This document shows positions 1 to 8,980 of a stretch of 64,000 nucleotides of DNA, one piece after another; the first letter of the stretch is position 1; every line of letters begins with the position of its first letter. The notes under the pieces were generated by a model. The model made no database searches. It saw only the letters and a program-made list of their open reading frames with translations, and was not told the origin of the DNA. Origin of the DNA: Mixophyes australis (taxonomy: Eukaryota > Chordata > Amphibia > Anura > Limnodynastidae); the NCBI GenBank assembly GCA_036250195.1, contig JAVHZZ010000003.1, positions 59,809,289 through 59,873,288 on the forward strand, read 5' to 3'. The position numbers were made by a program, and so were the translations under genes.

Positions 1-1220
1 ACGGCCGTGCCTACCAGGTAAGGGCTGTCCGAGAATACGGCAACGAACAAGGACACTCTCAGTCTAAGCCCACTTGCCGCCTCCTCGCTTTGCTCTTGCC
101 AAGACGCGGGGGACTACAGGCACTTAAGACCAAGACTAGTCCGAGGACTAATCCCGCCTCAAGTACCTCACACACCTGCTGGTGAGGGCCTAACCGAAAG
201 GGGGAATCGAGCGTGATACTCACCGGGACACTCCCACTTCCGATCCGGTTCTCCTGCACCTTCCCGACACCTGCGGATGACAAGAACACACAGCCTCCCT
301 CTACGCTCTCAGTGAGACTAAGATGGCACCCACAAACTTAAGCTGACTACAACAGCGACCCGACACTAACAACGTTCTAATGGTCGGCAACGCAACTAAG
401 TCAAACCACTATGACTAACTAGGTGTGGTGCACTAACGAAACTGCTCACTTACCACTACGGGGAACACCAGCCGGTGTTCACGGACTATACCGGAGGGCG
501 GTTCCTAACCCCCTCACCCATGTCTAACCAAGGAGAACTGTCTCCTTACGATGGGGTCACCCACGGACCCTAAGGGCCGGCTGCTTCAAGCCCGGCTGAG
601 GCTCAGTGGAACAGCACACTAACCCGCGGGCCGACTGCCGCACGGAACAGCCGATCGAACTGAACCGCCTGACTGCCTGTACTCGGGTATCTCACACGTG
701 TCCTTACGTCCGGAACCACAGGTCCACCTGCACGGAACCGGCCTTGGGGACCCTCAATCAGTACCCCGGCCGCCCCTGTACCTGCCTCAAGGTGTGCTGC
801 ACTGCCACCAACTCACTCAGCCACCCCCCTTGGGTACCAGTGTGACCCCGGGGACCTAAGGGACAGGAAAACTACGTGTGTTCTCCCCTGACTATGTGTA
901 TGCTGGTAACTACACTTGTCCCCACAGCACGGGTTAGCACAGAACAACACAGGAACAAGAGCCTACCTTTAATGGGGGCCTGACGTCTTGCCCCTGGGCA
1001 CAATTACGTAGCACACCCAAAATACCGTAATTCAACAATACCCGCCGCACAGACAGAATACAATATACAGTACTTTGTAAGCTACTTACCAGAGCACACC
1101 GCTGTTAGCCAACCAGCAGGTTGCTACAGCACCACAGGAGCCTCCGCTCTACTGTACTTCCTAACTACGTGTGCTCACCTCACACAGGACCGCGCCTACA
1201 CTCACCTTCTGCCCTTCACA
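1..1220. other. GC-rich unclassified repeat-like sequence with scattered short palindromes
   Basis: No convincing gene is seen; the short open frames have no recognisable protein motif. The stretch is GC-richer than the rest of the window. It holds many small inverted repeats, for example GAACACC-AGCC-GGTGTTC near 463-480, AGGAGA-ACTG-TCTCCT near 530-545, and TAGTCC-GA-GGACTA near 134-148. On the minus strand it continues leftward from the hairpin array and the promoter-like block described below. It is therefore probably the body of the same mobile or LTR-like element, cut off by the window edge. The assignment is inference. Confidence 0.4.
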
Positions 1221-1223
1221 CCA

Positions 1224-1675
1224 TGGGCCTCTTGCCCAGTTGCACACAGAGCCTTGTGCTCTGATTAATGGGCCTCAGCCCCCTCTCTACCTCAGGGCTC
1301 TGAGCCCACTAACTAGGGCCTTGTGCCCTGCTACCTAGGGGTCCTAGCCCCTGCCTACTGAGGCCTGTGGCCTCCCTGACTATCTGCTAGGGCCTTGTGC
1401 CCTTTATAGCCAACGGGCTACCAGCCCCTACTCAGGCCCTGTGGCCTTCCTATGGCCTTTAAGCCACTAACTACCTGAGGGCCTTGTGCCCTTGTACCTG
1501 GGGCTCTCACGCCCCCTGCCTAACTCACAGGGGCTTGTCCCCTTTATCAAAAGTATTATGGCCTACTGGCCCACTAACTCGTAGGGGCCTAGTGCCCAGG
1601 TTCCTGGGCCTTGTTCCCCTAATTTACCATCCCCGCGGGCCTTGTGCCCGACTGTGGCCCCGGGCCTAGTGCCCG
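1224..1675. repeat. Array of about 19 short palindromes (GGGC-CTTGT-GCCC type)
   Basis: A tightly packed series of perfect short inverted repeats, one about every 25 bp. Stems are 4-6 bp and loops mostly 3-6 nt. Five-base stems around a CTTGT or CTAGT loop occur at 1248-1262 (AGAGC/GCTCT), 1315-1329, 1389-1403 and 1478-1492 (AGGGC/GCCCT), 1529-1543 (AGGGG/CCCCT), 1636-1650 and 1661-1675 (CGGGC/GCCCG). Other stems are at 1224-1238 (TGGGC/GCCCA), 1295-1307, 1360-1374 (GAGGCC/GGCCTC), 1415-1427, 1434-1447, 1453-1466, 1500-1515, 1560-1571 and 1595-1608 (CCCAGG/CCTGGG). Stem bases differ between units but pairing is kept. Spacers between stems are not conserved, so it is not a simple minisatellite. 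Confidence 0.75.
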
Positions 1676-1691
1676 AATTAATGCTGAGTCA

Positions 1692-1947
1692 ACTTACCTG
1701 CTCTGCGCAGGAATCTCAGCTTGCCACGCCGCCTCCCTTTTCTTTCTCCGGGTCTTCCAGACCCTCCAGCCGGCGGCGCCTCTTCTCCTCTTCGGCGCTG
1801 GGTCTGCTGTTGCTCCTGGGGTGAGGGCGCCCTCAGCCCTTACAAGGGCTCCCCGCCGACGATCTCCGCTCCGCCGGCTTCTGTTCTTGACTCGCCGCTC
1901 TGGACGTCCCACGACGTCCTTCTCTCTCTGCCGCCGACTCTCTTCTG
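1692..1947 (-). other. Putative ATG-free leader exon with splice donor (minus strand)
   Basis: Read on the minus strand, a GC- and purine-rich stretch begins about 30 nt after the TATA box at 1971-1977. It runs without any ATG to CAG|GTAAGT, a perfect vertebrate splice-donor consensus with the exon end at 1698 and GT at 1697-1696. It would be a roughly 250-nt untranslated first exon or an LTR-type leader. An open frame covers the same DNA on the minus strand (1694-2125), but it starts upstream of the TATA box and is basic low-complexity translation, so I do not call it a gene. TSS and splicing are inferred from motifs only. Confidence 0.4.
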
Positions 1948-1964
1948 TCAAAATGGCGCCACCC

Positions 1965-2126
1965 GGCGACTTATATAGTCGCCGGCGTGACATCATTAGC
2001 CGGCGCGAGCGCTGATTGGCTCGCGTCGGCGCCAATCTTTTAAATGGCCGGGCGCGAGCCGTGATTGGCTCGCGCATCCCGCCGCTGATTGGCCAGCGGG
2101 GAAAGATGAGCCCCGATTGGCTCATC
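1965..2126 (-). promoter_or_regulatory. Minus-strand promoter: TATA, CRE-like and four CCAAT boxes, each in a palindrome
   Basis: On the + strand ATTGG (CCAAT on minus) occurs at 2015-2019, 2064-2068, 2088-2092 and 2116-2120. A TGACATCA site lies at 1988-1995, and TATATAA (minus) spans 1977-1971. Read on minus, the order is four CCAAT boxes, CRE/ATF-like site, TATA box, start: a canonical RNA polymerase II promoter. Each is bracketed by inverted arms: GGCGACT/AGTCGCC around TATA (1965-1983), GCCGGC/GCCGGC around the CRE-like site (1981-2004), CGCGAGC/GCTCGCG (2004-2025), GCGCGAGC/GCTCGCGC (2052-2075), CCGCTG/CAGCGG (2082-2099) and GATGAGCC/GGCTCATC (2105-2126). NF-Y and ATF/CREB binding is inferred from general knowledge of these motifs. 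It is probably the promoter of a mobile element, but a cellular promoter is not excluded. Confidence 0.55.
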
Positions 2127-2400
2127 CTTCCTCCGCGGACGGGACCTGCAAAGAAGAAGGATGTATACTCACCGCTGGATCGCCGGACCGGTAACTAAGA
2201 TTTCTCTTCTTTCTTCACCCTCTTGCTGGGCACCGGAGCTGGGGACCTCTTCTGTCCCTCCAGGGACGCGGCAACGGCAGGCATCTTCGCCCGCTTCTCG
2301 GGCACAGCGATGGCACTCCTCTCCAGGGACATCCTTACATACACAGCGCTCCAGTGACAACTTTCGTCCCCATCATTAAGATGGGGAGGGTGCCATGTCT
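2127..2400 (-). other. Minus-strand stretch with small basic ORF and splice-like signals
   Basis: On the minus strand an ATG at 2332-2330 opens a 45-codon frame ending in TAG at 2197-2195. Its C-terminal half is Lys/Arg-rich (ending KRVKKEEKS), like a nuclear-localisation tail. Just past it are a donor-like GCG|GTGAGT (near 2174-2169) and a pyrimidine-rich acceptor-like TTCTTCTTTGCAG (near 2159-2147). These lie too close together to be an intron of normal size. It may be the 3' end of a coding region of the same element that carries the promoter. I do not recognise the peptide, and the frame could be chance. Confidence 0.2.
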
Positions 2401-2639
2401 GGGGAAGTGAAGAAGTATGGTACCCTTATGGACAGCTCCGTACCCTCAGTGTTTCTTAGCCGAGGTCCTGGCAGTCTGTTTAGTTGTGGTAGTTGTGGCT
2501 CTGAGAGCTACAGGGTATGCAGGGTGTTTCTATGTCAGCTGTAAGGTGTTTCTCACAATGCTGTCATAAAATATTCCTTAAACCTTCGCGTTTCACCCCT
2601 CGTGAGGCTTCCTCAGGGATATATATGGGGAATGGGAGT
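2401..2639. other. No gene seen between the GC-rich element and the pol remnant
   Basis: Mixed-composition DNA. It contains a CGTGAGGCTTCCTCAGGG motif near 2599-2617 of a kind I associate with dispersed frog repeats. No coding similarity could be recognised in any frame. Confidence 0.3.
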
Positions 2640-2836
2640 GAGCAATTCCTTTATACTGTTGTCTTCCAGCAGAAAATATGTCTGTTGCCTTTTCATGGCT
2701 CCACTTGTTTATGAAGGATCGGTGACCTCTCAGAATTGTATTAATGACTGTAAGAACCTAGTGGACCAGGTTGCTATAATTTACCTGGATTACATATTAA
2801 TATTTTAATTTCCAATTCAAGAACATCAGTCCAAGA
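2640..2836 (+). pseudogene. Ty3/Gypsy reverse transcriptase fragment (decayed)
   Basis: The + strand frame ending at 2808 reads NCINDCKNLVDQ followed by IIYLDYILIF. This matches the Ty3/Gypsy reverse-transcriptase region around the YxDD active-site box and its conserved ILIFS tail. The second catalytic Asp is replaced by Tyr and a stop follows at once, so the copy is dead. The following bases (relict of the EHQ motif) end at the CAGGG terminus of an inserted element at 2837. RNase H and integrase relics of the same strand resume after 6187, so these are two halves of one old retrotransposon. Confidence 0.6.
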
Positions 2837-3119
2837 CAGGGCCGGACTGGGACTAAAAATCAGCCCTGGCATTTAAAGCACACAGGCCCACCTCTTGTGA
2901 GCTCCAGACACTATATTGTTGCACACTTATGCTGGCGCAGTGTGCGTTGCTGGTGCAGTACAACATTATGTAGTATGAGTGTGTGTGGGGGGGTATTTAT
3001 TTCTCCTAATGACCCTCAACATTACATTGTTAGCACCCCTATTACATCAATAAATACCATGACAATACATTATTAGTACCCAAATTACAGTAATAAATAA
3101 CCCCCCACACACACTCCTA

Positions 3120-3480
3120 CTACATCGATACCCACCCACATCACAGCAACCAGCATTACCCCCCTTCCCCACATTACAGCAACCAGCATCACCCCCACAT
3201 TACAGCAATCAGCATCATCCCCACATTACAGCAATCAGCATCATCCCCAACATTACAGTATCTAGCATCACCCCCATTCCAGCAACCAGCATCACCCCCA
3301 CATTACAGCATCTGGCATCATTCCCCCCCCCCCCCTTCCCCACACACATTATAGCAACCAGCATCACCCCCATAGTCCAGCAACTGACATCATCCTCACA
3401 TTACAGCAATACCCTATCATACTTATTAGCAATACTAAGTCCCAAACACACTATAACAATGCCACCACCACGCCACCCCA
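3120..3480. repeat. Degenerate tandem repeat (ACATTACAGCAACCAGCATCACCCCC unit type)
   Basis: Roughly 25-bp units built on CATTACAGCAA, CAGCATCA and a C-run are repeated about ten times with substitutions. A pure C run occurs near 3323-3334. The array lies in the left part of the CAGGG-ended element and has no coding potential. Confidence 0.6.
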
Positions 3481-3959
3481 TACTACAGCAATACCACCAA
3501 TTATACAGGCGCCACTGTAGGAAACCAATGTTTTGCTTTTTTCAAATCTCCCACAAAATAGCAACAACAGAGTACTTACATATATAGGTAACAGGTATCC
3601 TTTACCCTCAATTAAATAGTAATGGCAGAATTTTCATGAATCATTCCACATGAAATAAAACTCTAACAAATATATCAGAAAAAACATAACTATTGAATGA
3701 TCATTTGAACTCACGCGGCCGCATTAAAAGTATTTCCATCTACAGAAAAATGTCAGAGAAAAATATTTTTTTTATACTGCTGTAACTGGTTATGCGTCCT
3801 TTCTATTCATTTTAAATAACACAGTATATTAATTAAGGGGGATAGAGGAGGTGGGTGAGAGATAATTGGATGTGATCCATCAGTTTGATTAGATAGGAAA
3901 CATTTAGATTATTTACCATTTAGACATCTACCCCCTTGACTCACAGGCAGGGCTGAAAA

Positions 3960-4345
3960 GAGGAATTATGCCACATAATATTACTCTCAATTCATATTTA
4001 GCCATGCAGTAGTGCCCACAAATAACATTATGCCATACAGTAGTGCCCCCAAATAACATTATGCCATACAGTATTGCCCAGACAAAAACTCATTCACAAA
4101 TAAAAATTGGTACAGCATATCAGGTACTAGAGTGTGAGTCCCAGGAGCAGCTTAATACACCATTTACAATGCAAACAAAAATAGATATATTGACACAATC
4201 ACAGATAAAATTTATGACAAGCAGTGTTTTTTCCTCTTAATTAAAAGTCTCTGTACAGATAAATATGCAAGAAAATTACAGCGCAATAATGAGCAATGCA
4301 TAGTGTTTTAAACATCATTGGATACACAGTAGTGCCCCCAGTTCA
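3960..4345. repeat. Dispersed short repeats (GCCATACAGTAGTGCCC) in AT-rich DNA
   Basis: The motif CAGTAGTGCCCnCAAATAACATTATGCC recurs near 4008-4075, and a related copy (ACACAGTAGTGCCCCC) lies near 4324-4340. The segment is internal to the inserted element. No gene is seen between 3480 and 4550. Confidence 0.45.
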
Positions 4346-4734
4346 ACAAAGGATGGTTAAAAACACATTGCAAATGAGAAAATATATGAACTTACCTGAT
4401 TATGGCATCCTGTATTCTGTATTCCTACTGGGCACGCTGGGCAATGAGGGATCTGCAGCTGTCAGCTCACACAGCCAGTCGGGAGCAGGGACCGAGGGCA
4501 GTGGTCAAAGTGGAAATTTAGAAGTGGGGGTATGGAAAATATAAGTGAATGGAGTATGAAAGCTTGATTTTTTATTTTATTTTCACACTTGTCCCCTCTG
4601 TGCATTCCCATTCTTCATTACTACTTGTGTTTTATGATGGCTGCTTGCCTGACATTCCCATTCTTAAGATGTCTCTCCCTTTACACTTTCTTTTACCTAT
4701 GCCCCATTTTCTCCTTTGTCCCTCTCACTTTATT

Positions 4735-5948
4735 CCCTGCACCCCCTTCCCCCCTGGCTATCACCCCTCTTCCTGCACCCCCTTCCCCCCTGGCTCTCTC
4801 ACCCCTATTCCAGTACCCCCTTCCCCCCTGGCTCTCACCCTCTTCCAGTACCCCCTTCCTCCATGGTTCTCACCCTCTACCTTCCCCCTGACTCTCACCC
4901 TCTTCCAGTCTTCCAGCACCCCCTTCCTCCATGGTTCTCACCCTCTTCCTTCCCCCCTTGCTCTCACCCTCTTCCAGCACCCCCTTCCTCCATGGTTCTC
5001 ACCCTCTTCCTTCCCCCCTTGCTCTCACCCTCTTCCAGCACCCCCTTCCTCCATGGTTCTCACCCTCCTTCTTCCCCCCTTGCTCTCACCCTCTTCCAGC
5101 ACCCCCTTCCTCCATGGCTCTCACCCTCTACCTCCCCCCTGGCTCTCACCCTCTTCCAGCACCCCCTTCCTCCATGGTTCTCACCCTCTTCCTTCCCCCC
5201 TTGCTCTCACACTCTTCCAGCACCCCCTTCCTCCATGGTTCTCACCCTCTACCTTCCCCCCTGGCTCTCACCCTCTTCCAGTCTTCCAGCACCCCTTCCT
5301 CCATGGTTCTCACCCTCTTCCTTCCCCCCTTGCTCTCACCCTCTTCCAGTACCCCCTTCCTCCATGGTTCTCACCCTCTTCTTTCCCACCTTGCTCTCAC
5401 CCTCTTCCAGTACCCTCTTCCTTCCCCCCCCCCCCCCGGCTCTCAGCCTCTTCCAGTCTTCCAGCACCCCCTTCCTCCATGGTTCTCACCCTCTTCCTTC
5501 CCCCCTTGCTCTCACCCTCTTCCAGCACCCCCTTTCTCCATGGTTCTCACCCTCTACCTTCCCACCTGGCTCTCACCCTCTTCCAGTCTTCCAGCACCCC
5601 CTTCCTCCATGGTTCTCACCTTCTTCCTTCTCCCCTTGCTCTCACCCTCTTCCAGCACCCCCTTCCTCCATGGTTCTCACCCTCTACCTTCCCCCCTGGA
5701 TCTCACCCTCTTCCAGCACCCCCTTCCTCCATGGTTCTCACCCTCTACCTTCCCCCCTGGATCTCACCCTCTTCCAGCACCCCCTTCCTCCATGGTTCTC
5801 ACCCACTACCTTCCCCCCTGGCTCTCACCCTCTTCCAGTCTTCCAGCACCCCCTTCCTCCATGGCTCTCACCCTCTCCCTCCCCCCCTTGCTCTCACCCT
5901 CTTCCAGCACCCCCTTCCTTCATGGTTCTCACCCTCTTCCAGCACCAC
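4735..5948. repeat. 61-bp pyrimidine-rich minisatellite, about 20 units
   Basis: Units contain CTCTCACCCTCTTCCAG, CACCCCCTTCCTCCATGG and a TTCCCCCCTTG or CTGG block. ATGG recurs at 4931, 4992, 5053, 5114 and 5174, a period of about 61 bp. Some units gain an extra CTTCCAGT. The + strand is nearly pure pyrimidine apart from ATGG and CAG. The array has no stop codons in any + frame, which gives three overlapping false open frames of 370-510 codons. Since 61 is not a multiple of 3, the reading frame rotates from unit to unit, so I reject coding. Confidence 0.85.
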
Positions 5949-6187
5949 CCCCCCGCGAGAATCACGGCACCCCTCGTGCGAAAATCCGCTTACTCCCTGC
6001 GAAAGCCGTGGCACCCCCGCGACTCCCGTGTGAGAGAAGTCAGAAAGAAAAATAAAAAGTGTAAAAACTGTGTCCACATTGCAGGGCACAGTGCACAAGA
6101 TAAGGGGGAGGGAGCAGAGGAGCCCTCGTCCGTCGCACAGCAGAGGTGCAGGAATCCAAGAAGTGCCAGATGGCCAGTCCGGCCCTG

Positions 6188-7614
6188 TTCTCAATTATAC
6201 CACATCATACGTGAAGTAGATGCCTTCAATTCTGGACTAAGGGCAGTTTAGCCACAGAGAATGGGGGAAAGGACTATTACATCCTTGAACTTACTTTTCC
6301 CGGTATATGGCTCATACAGAGAAATACTATGACGTGGAAAAAAGGGGCTACCGTAGCTGCCTTTAAAGAATGGAGATCTCTATTAGAAGGTGCACCTACA
6401 TCTACAGCTAGGAATTGTTAACAGATCTTTCGAAAGCATAAAAAGCCAAAGCTGACTCTCCTGCAGATTTCATCCTAACCTTTCAAAATGAACTATGAAG
6501 CAGTGAGGCTAAGATTGTTGAAACTAATACACAATTCCAGACATACAAAGACCAGAAGACGTAAAACTACTATCGCTTATTCTAGTAAATACCAGGATGA
6601 AGGGAAGTAAGATGTTTATTCTTGATGCACCTGTGCCAGATTTGAAACACTGTGCACTGCACCTCCCTGTTGGGATTGTTACAGTCATTGCCTCTTATCC
6701 TGGGGGATCAATTTTCATGAGTTTATTTTGGATTTACCAGTCTCCAAGGGCATGATTACTATTCTAGTATTAGTCCATCAGCTTCCTAAAGCAACTCACG
6801 ATATACAATGTCATGGACTACCTACCACCAAAGAAACAGCTGAGCTAGTAATTCAGGAGGTACTCCATCTACAGGGAGTATCGCATTATGTGGTTTCAGG
6901 GGATGGAGTTTATTTATTAAATGCTGGAGGAGTTTTTGCTCTGTACTTAATATCAATGTCAACTTGTCATCAGAATTCTATCAATGACCAGACTGAGCTC
7001 CCCAAGCACACTCAGAAGCAATACATCTAGTGCTCTTCTCACTTGCCGGATGATTGAATTGACATGCTTCCAACTACTGAATCAAAAACTCCCAACAAAG
7101 TCCATTTATTGCAAAAGTCTTTCTAAACTCCATAAGAAGTCATGCACCCCTATTGTCAGTGACAGAACAACATTACTACAATACAACCTAGATGCTAAAA
7201 TACTCTTTACAGACAGTCTAGAGAATTATAAGAGGGCGGTAGACAAGTCATGTAGGCCACATACAGCTTTCAACATAGGTGGTGAAGTTTGGCTTATATC
7301 AAGAACCGGAAACTTAATGTATCCTATGTTAAATTGGGCTAAAACTGCAAACGTTTGCTTAAGAATGTTGCACAAATCATCATAAAGACCTTTCAGCTCA
7401 AACTTCTGGAGTCTATGAAGATCTCCAGAGTATTTTATTTCCCTCAGCTAATGGGCCCTAAGCTACCTCACCAGAGGCCATCTTGCTTCCTGTTTGAACT
7501 TTTAAAAATCCACGTTTTAATAGATTTGATTGATACATTGAGCACTGTAAATTTTTCCTTCTTGCCCTTAGCAAACTTTTATAGCCTGATTGTTCTCTAC
7601 TTAACAAGAGACAG
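6188..7614 (+). pseudogene. Ty3/Gypsy RNase H and integrase remnant (decayed)
   Basis: The + strand carries relics of the 3' half of a Ty3/Gypsy pol gene in the expected order. An RNase H start (EVDAFNSGLRAV, near 6212-6248) is followed by an EWRSLLEGA block near 6370-6398. An integrase core follows in the open stretch 6728-7030 (DLPVSKGM, HGLPTTKETAELVIQEV, then a VVSGDG where families have VSDRG). The C-terminal integrase region lies near 7225-7300 (FNIGGEVWL). Frameshifts, stops and loss of the second integrase Asp show it is inactive. It continues the reverse-transcriptase fragment ending at 2836. A solo LTR inserted just downstream is a separate event. Confidence 0.7.
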
Positions 7615-7619
7615 TTTGT
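7615..7619. repeat. Left target-site duplication TTTGT of the solo LTR
   Basis: TTTGT immediately precedes TGTCACGG at 7620 and is repeated exactly at 8976-8980 after the LTR end. A 5-bp duplication is usual for Ty3/Gypsy integrases. Confidence 0.85.
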
Positions 7620-7792
7620 TGTCACGGCTCTGAGGTTTTTTGCAGATCCCCTGCCTCTACTATCGAGGATGGTGGAGGCAGAATACAATGATATTCACAG
7701 GATAAGTTCACGGCTTACAAGCATCAATAATAAGACAGGAGAAAGTAGTAGTGCTGCAACGTAGTTTATTGAATGTTGGTACAACAGGAAGG

Positions 7793-7794
<2 letters not shown>

Positions 7795-7842
<48 letters not shown>
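7795..7842. repeat. (AT)n microsatellite
   Basis: Uninterrupted AT dinucleotide run of about 48 bp inside the solo LTR. Confidence 0.95.
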
Positions 7843-7845
<3 letters not shown>

Positions 7846-8569
7846 CTATATATTGGCAGAGATGAATACACGGCAATTCGTAGTAATGCAGACAATTCAC
7901 ATATGCTACTTCATAGTCGGTAACCCTTGGCAACAGCATGAGATGATATACAGTGCAACGCAGTGATGATAGACAAGAACACTAGGATTCAATAGAGAAC
8001 CACACAGCAGATGAATGTGAATCACTGGTACAGCTTACAGTCCAAACAGAGTAGTATATAGAACTTAGCTGATCCGAGAGTAGAGATGACTCAACATAGC
8101 AGGTGGTATTGGAATCACTGATTCTTATTACGTAGAGCAGTAAGCATTAAACATCACCCAAGGACTTGGATGAACACTGAAACATGCAGTAGAATGTTGC
8201 CTAGAAGTAGCAGAGATGTGAGTAGTATCTGAATCATGCGTGGAACTACAGGTAGCAGGATTCGTTGTAACTGCAATGGTAAGTTCACTGTAGTATGGAG
8301 CAACTGAACAGAGACACGCAACTTGAGCCCAAGTACTAGCCACCGGCACAACAAGTAGTTCACAATAACAGTCCAGTAACCAGGTAACAGCAGAGTAAGG
8401 ATAACCCGTGTCAGACATGGAACTACAGGTGACAGGTAACTTGATAGTAGCTCTAACAGCGAGATGCAGCGATCTTAGCCAGCCAGCAGTAAAGTTGAAC
8501 CAATAGATAAGGCACAGGTTAGCAACAACTCACGATACTCGTTCAGAGTGCAGATGAAATAGCGGAGAG

Positions 8570-8716
8570 GAGTTCCAGCTTGCAGGTGAACAGCGGTGAA
8601 CAGTTTGCAGGTGAAAAGCAGTGAGAAGTTTGCAGCTTGCAGGTGAACAGCAGTGAGAAGTTTGCAGCTGAACAGCAGTGAGAAGTTTGCAGCTGAACAG
8701 CAGTGAGACGTTTGCA
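8570..8716. repeat. Tandem repeat GAACAGCAGTGAGAAGTTTGCAG
   Basis: Five to six units of about 23-35 bp share GAACAGCAGTGAGAAGTTTGCAG with small insertions. They lie within the LTR and generate the repetitive minus-strand translation SLLFTCKL. Not coding. Confidence 0.85.
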
Positions 8717-8975
8717 GGTAACGGACACACGGAAGGAGAGTTATACAGCCAGATCCAAATGCAACCAGAGTAACACAAAGAACAGGCAATGAGCCCATAA
8801 CCATGGGGGGGTTAATATAGTGCTCCTGGACCAATGAGGTTCGGGAGGAGGTCCAGATCACAGTAGCCAGGAACACCTGTGAAAGTAATGTCTCTGAGGC
8901 AGAAGCAAGCAGAATCATTGTTTTTAAAGTGAAAGTCACAGCGCCGGCACCTAACTATGGGAGCGGCGTGTGACA

Positions 8976-8980
8976 TTTGT
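8976..8980. repeat. Right target-site duplication TTTGT
   Basis: Exact copy of 7615-7619, abutting the TGACA end of the LTR. Confidence 0.85.

Larger units (their letters stand above)
2837..6187. mobile_element. Large non-autonomous hAT-like element with CAGGGCCGGACTGG termini
   Basis: The left end CAGGGCCGGACTGG (2837-2850) and the right end CCAGTCCGGCCCTG (6174-6187) are perfect 14-bp inverted repeats. They begin CAGGG, as in many hAT-superfamily transposons. The element sits inside a Ty3/Gypsy pol remnant. Flanking octamers (gtccaaga and ttctcaat) do not match, and part of the interrupted pol domain is missing, so there is no clean 8-bp target duplication. Either a deletion accompanied the insertion or the two ends come from different copies. 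No transposase frame is present; the interior is filled by tandem repeats and AT-rich sequence. Confidence 0.6.
7620..8975. mobile_element. Solo LTR (Gypsy-type), 1356 bp, TGTCACGG...GTGTGACA
   Basis: The ends TGTCACGG and GTGTGACA form the TG..CA inverted termini of a long terminal repeat. A perfect 5-bp duplication (TTTGT) lies on both sides. No internal coding region adjoins either end, so it is a solo LTR left by recombination between two LTRs. Inside are an (AT)n tract (7795-7842) and a short tandem array (8570-8715). Orientation is uncertain: the minus strand begins with a TGTCACACG start of a type I associate with amphibian Gypsy LTRs. Minus-strand open frames here are non-coding LTR sequence. 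Confidence 0.85.

Noticed and set aside
1694..2125. 143-codon Arg-rich minus-strand frame
   Set aside because: Starts upstream of the TATA box it would need, spans the promoter, and is low-complexity from GC-rich DNA.
2147..2175. 27-nt intron on the minus strand (GTGAGT...TTTGCAG)
   Set aside because: Far below the size of vertebrate introns; the donor and acceptor more likely serve different junctions or are chance.
4549..6251. Three overlapping + strand open frames of 370-510 codons, Pro/Ser/Leu-rich
   Set aside because: They are translations of a stop-free 61-bp minisatellite. The unit is not a multiple of 3 and all three frames are open.
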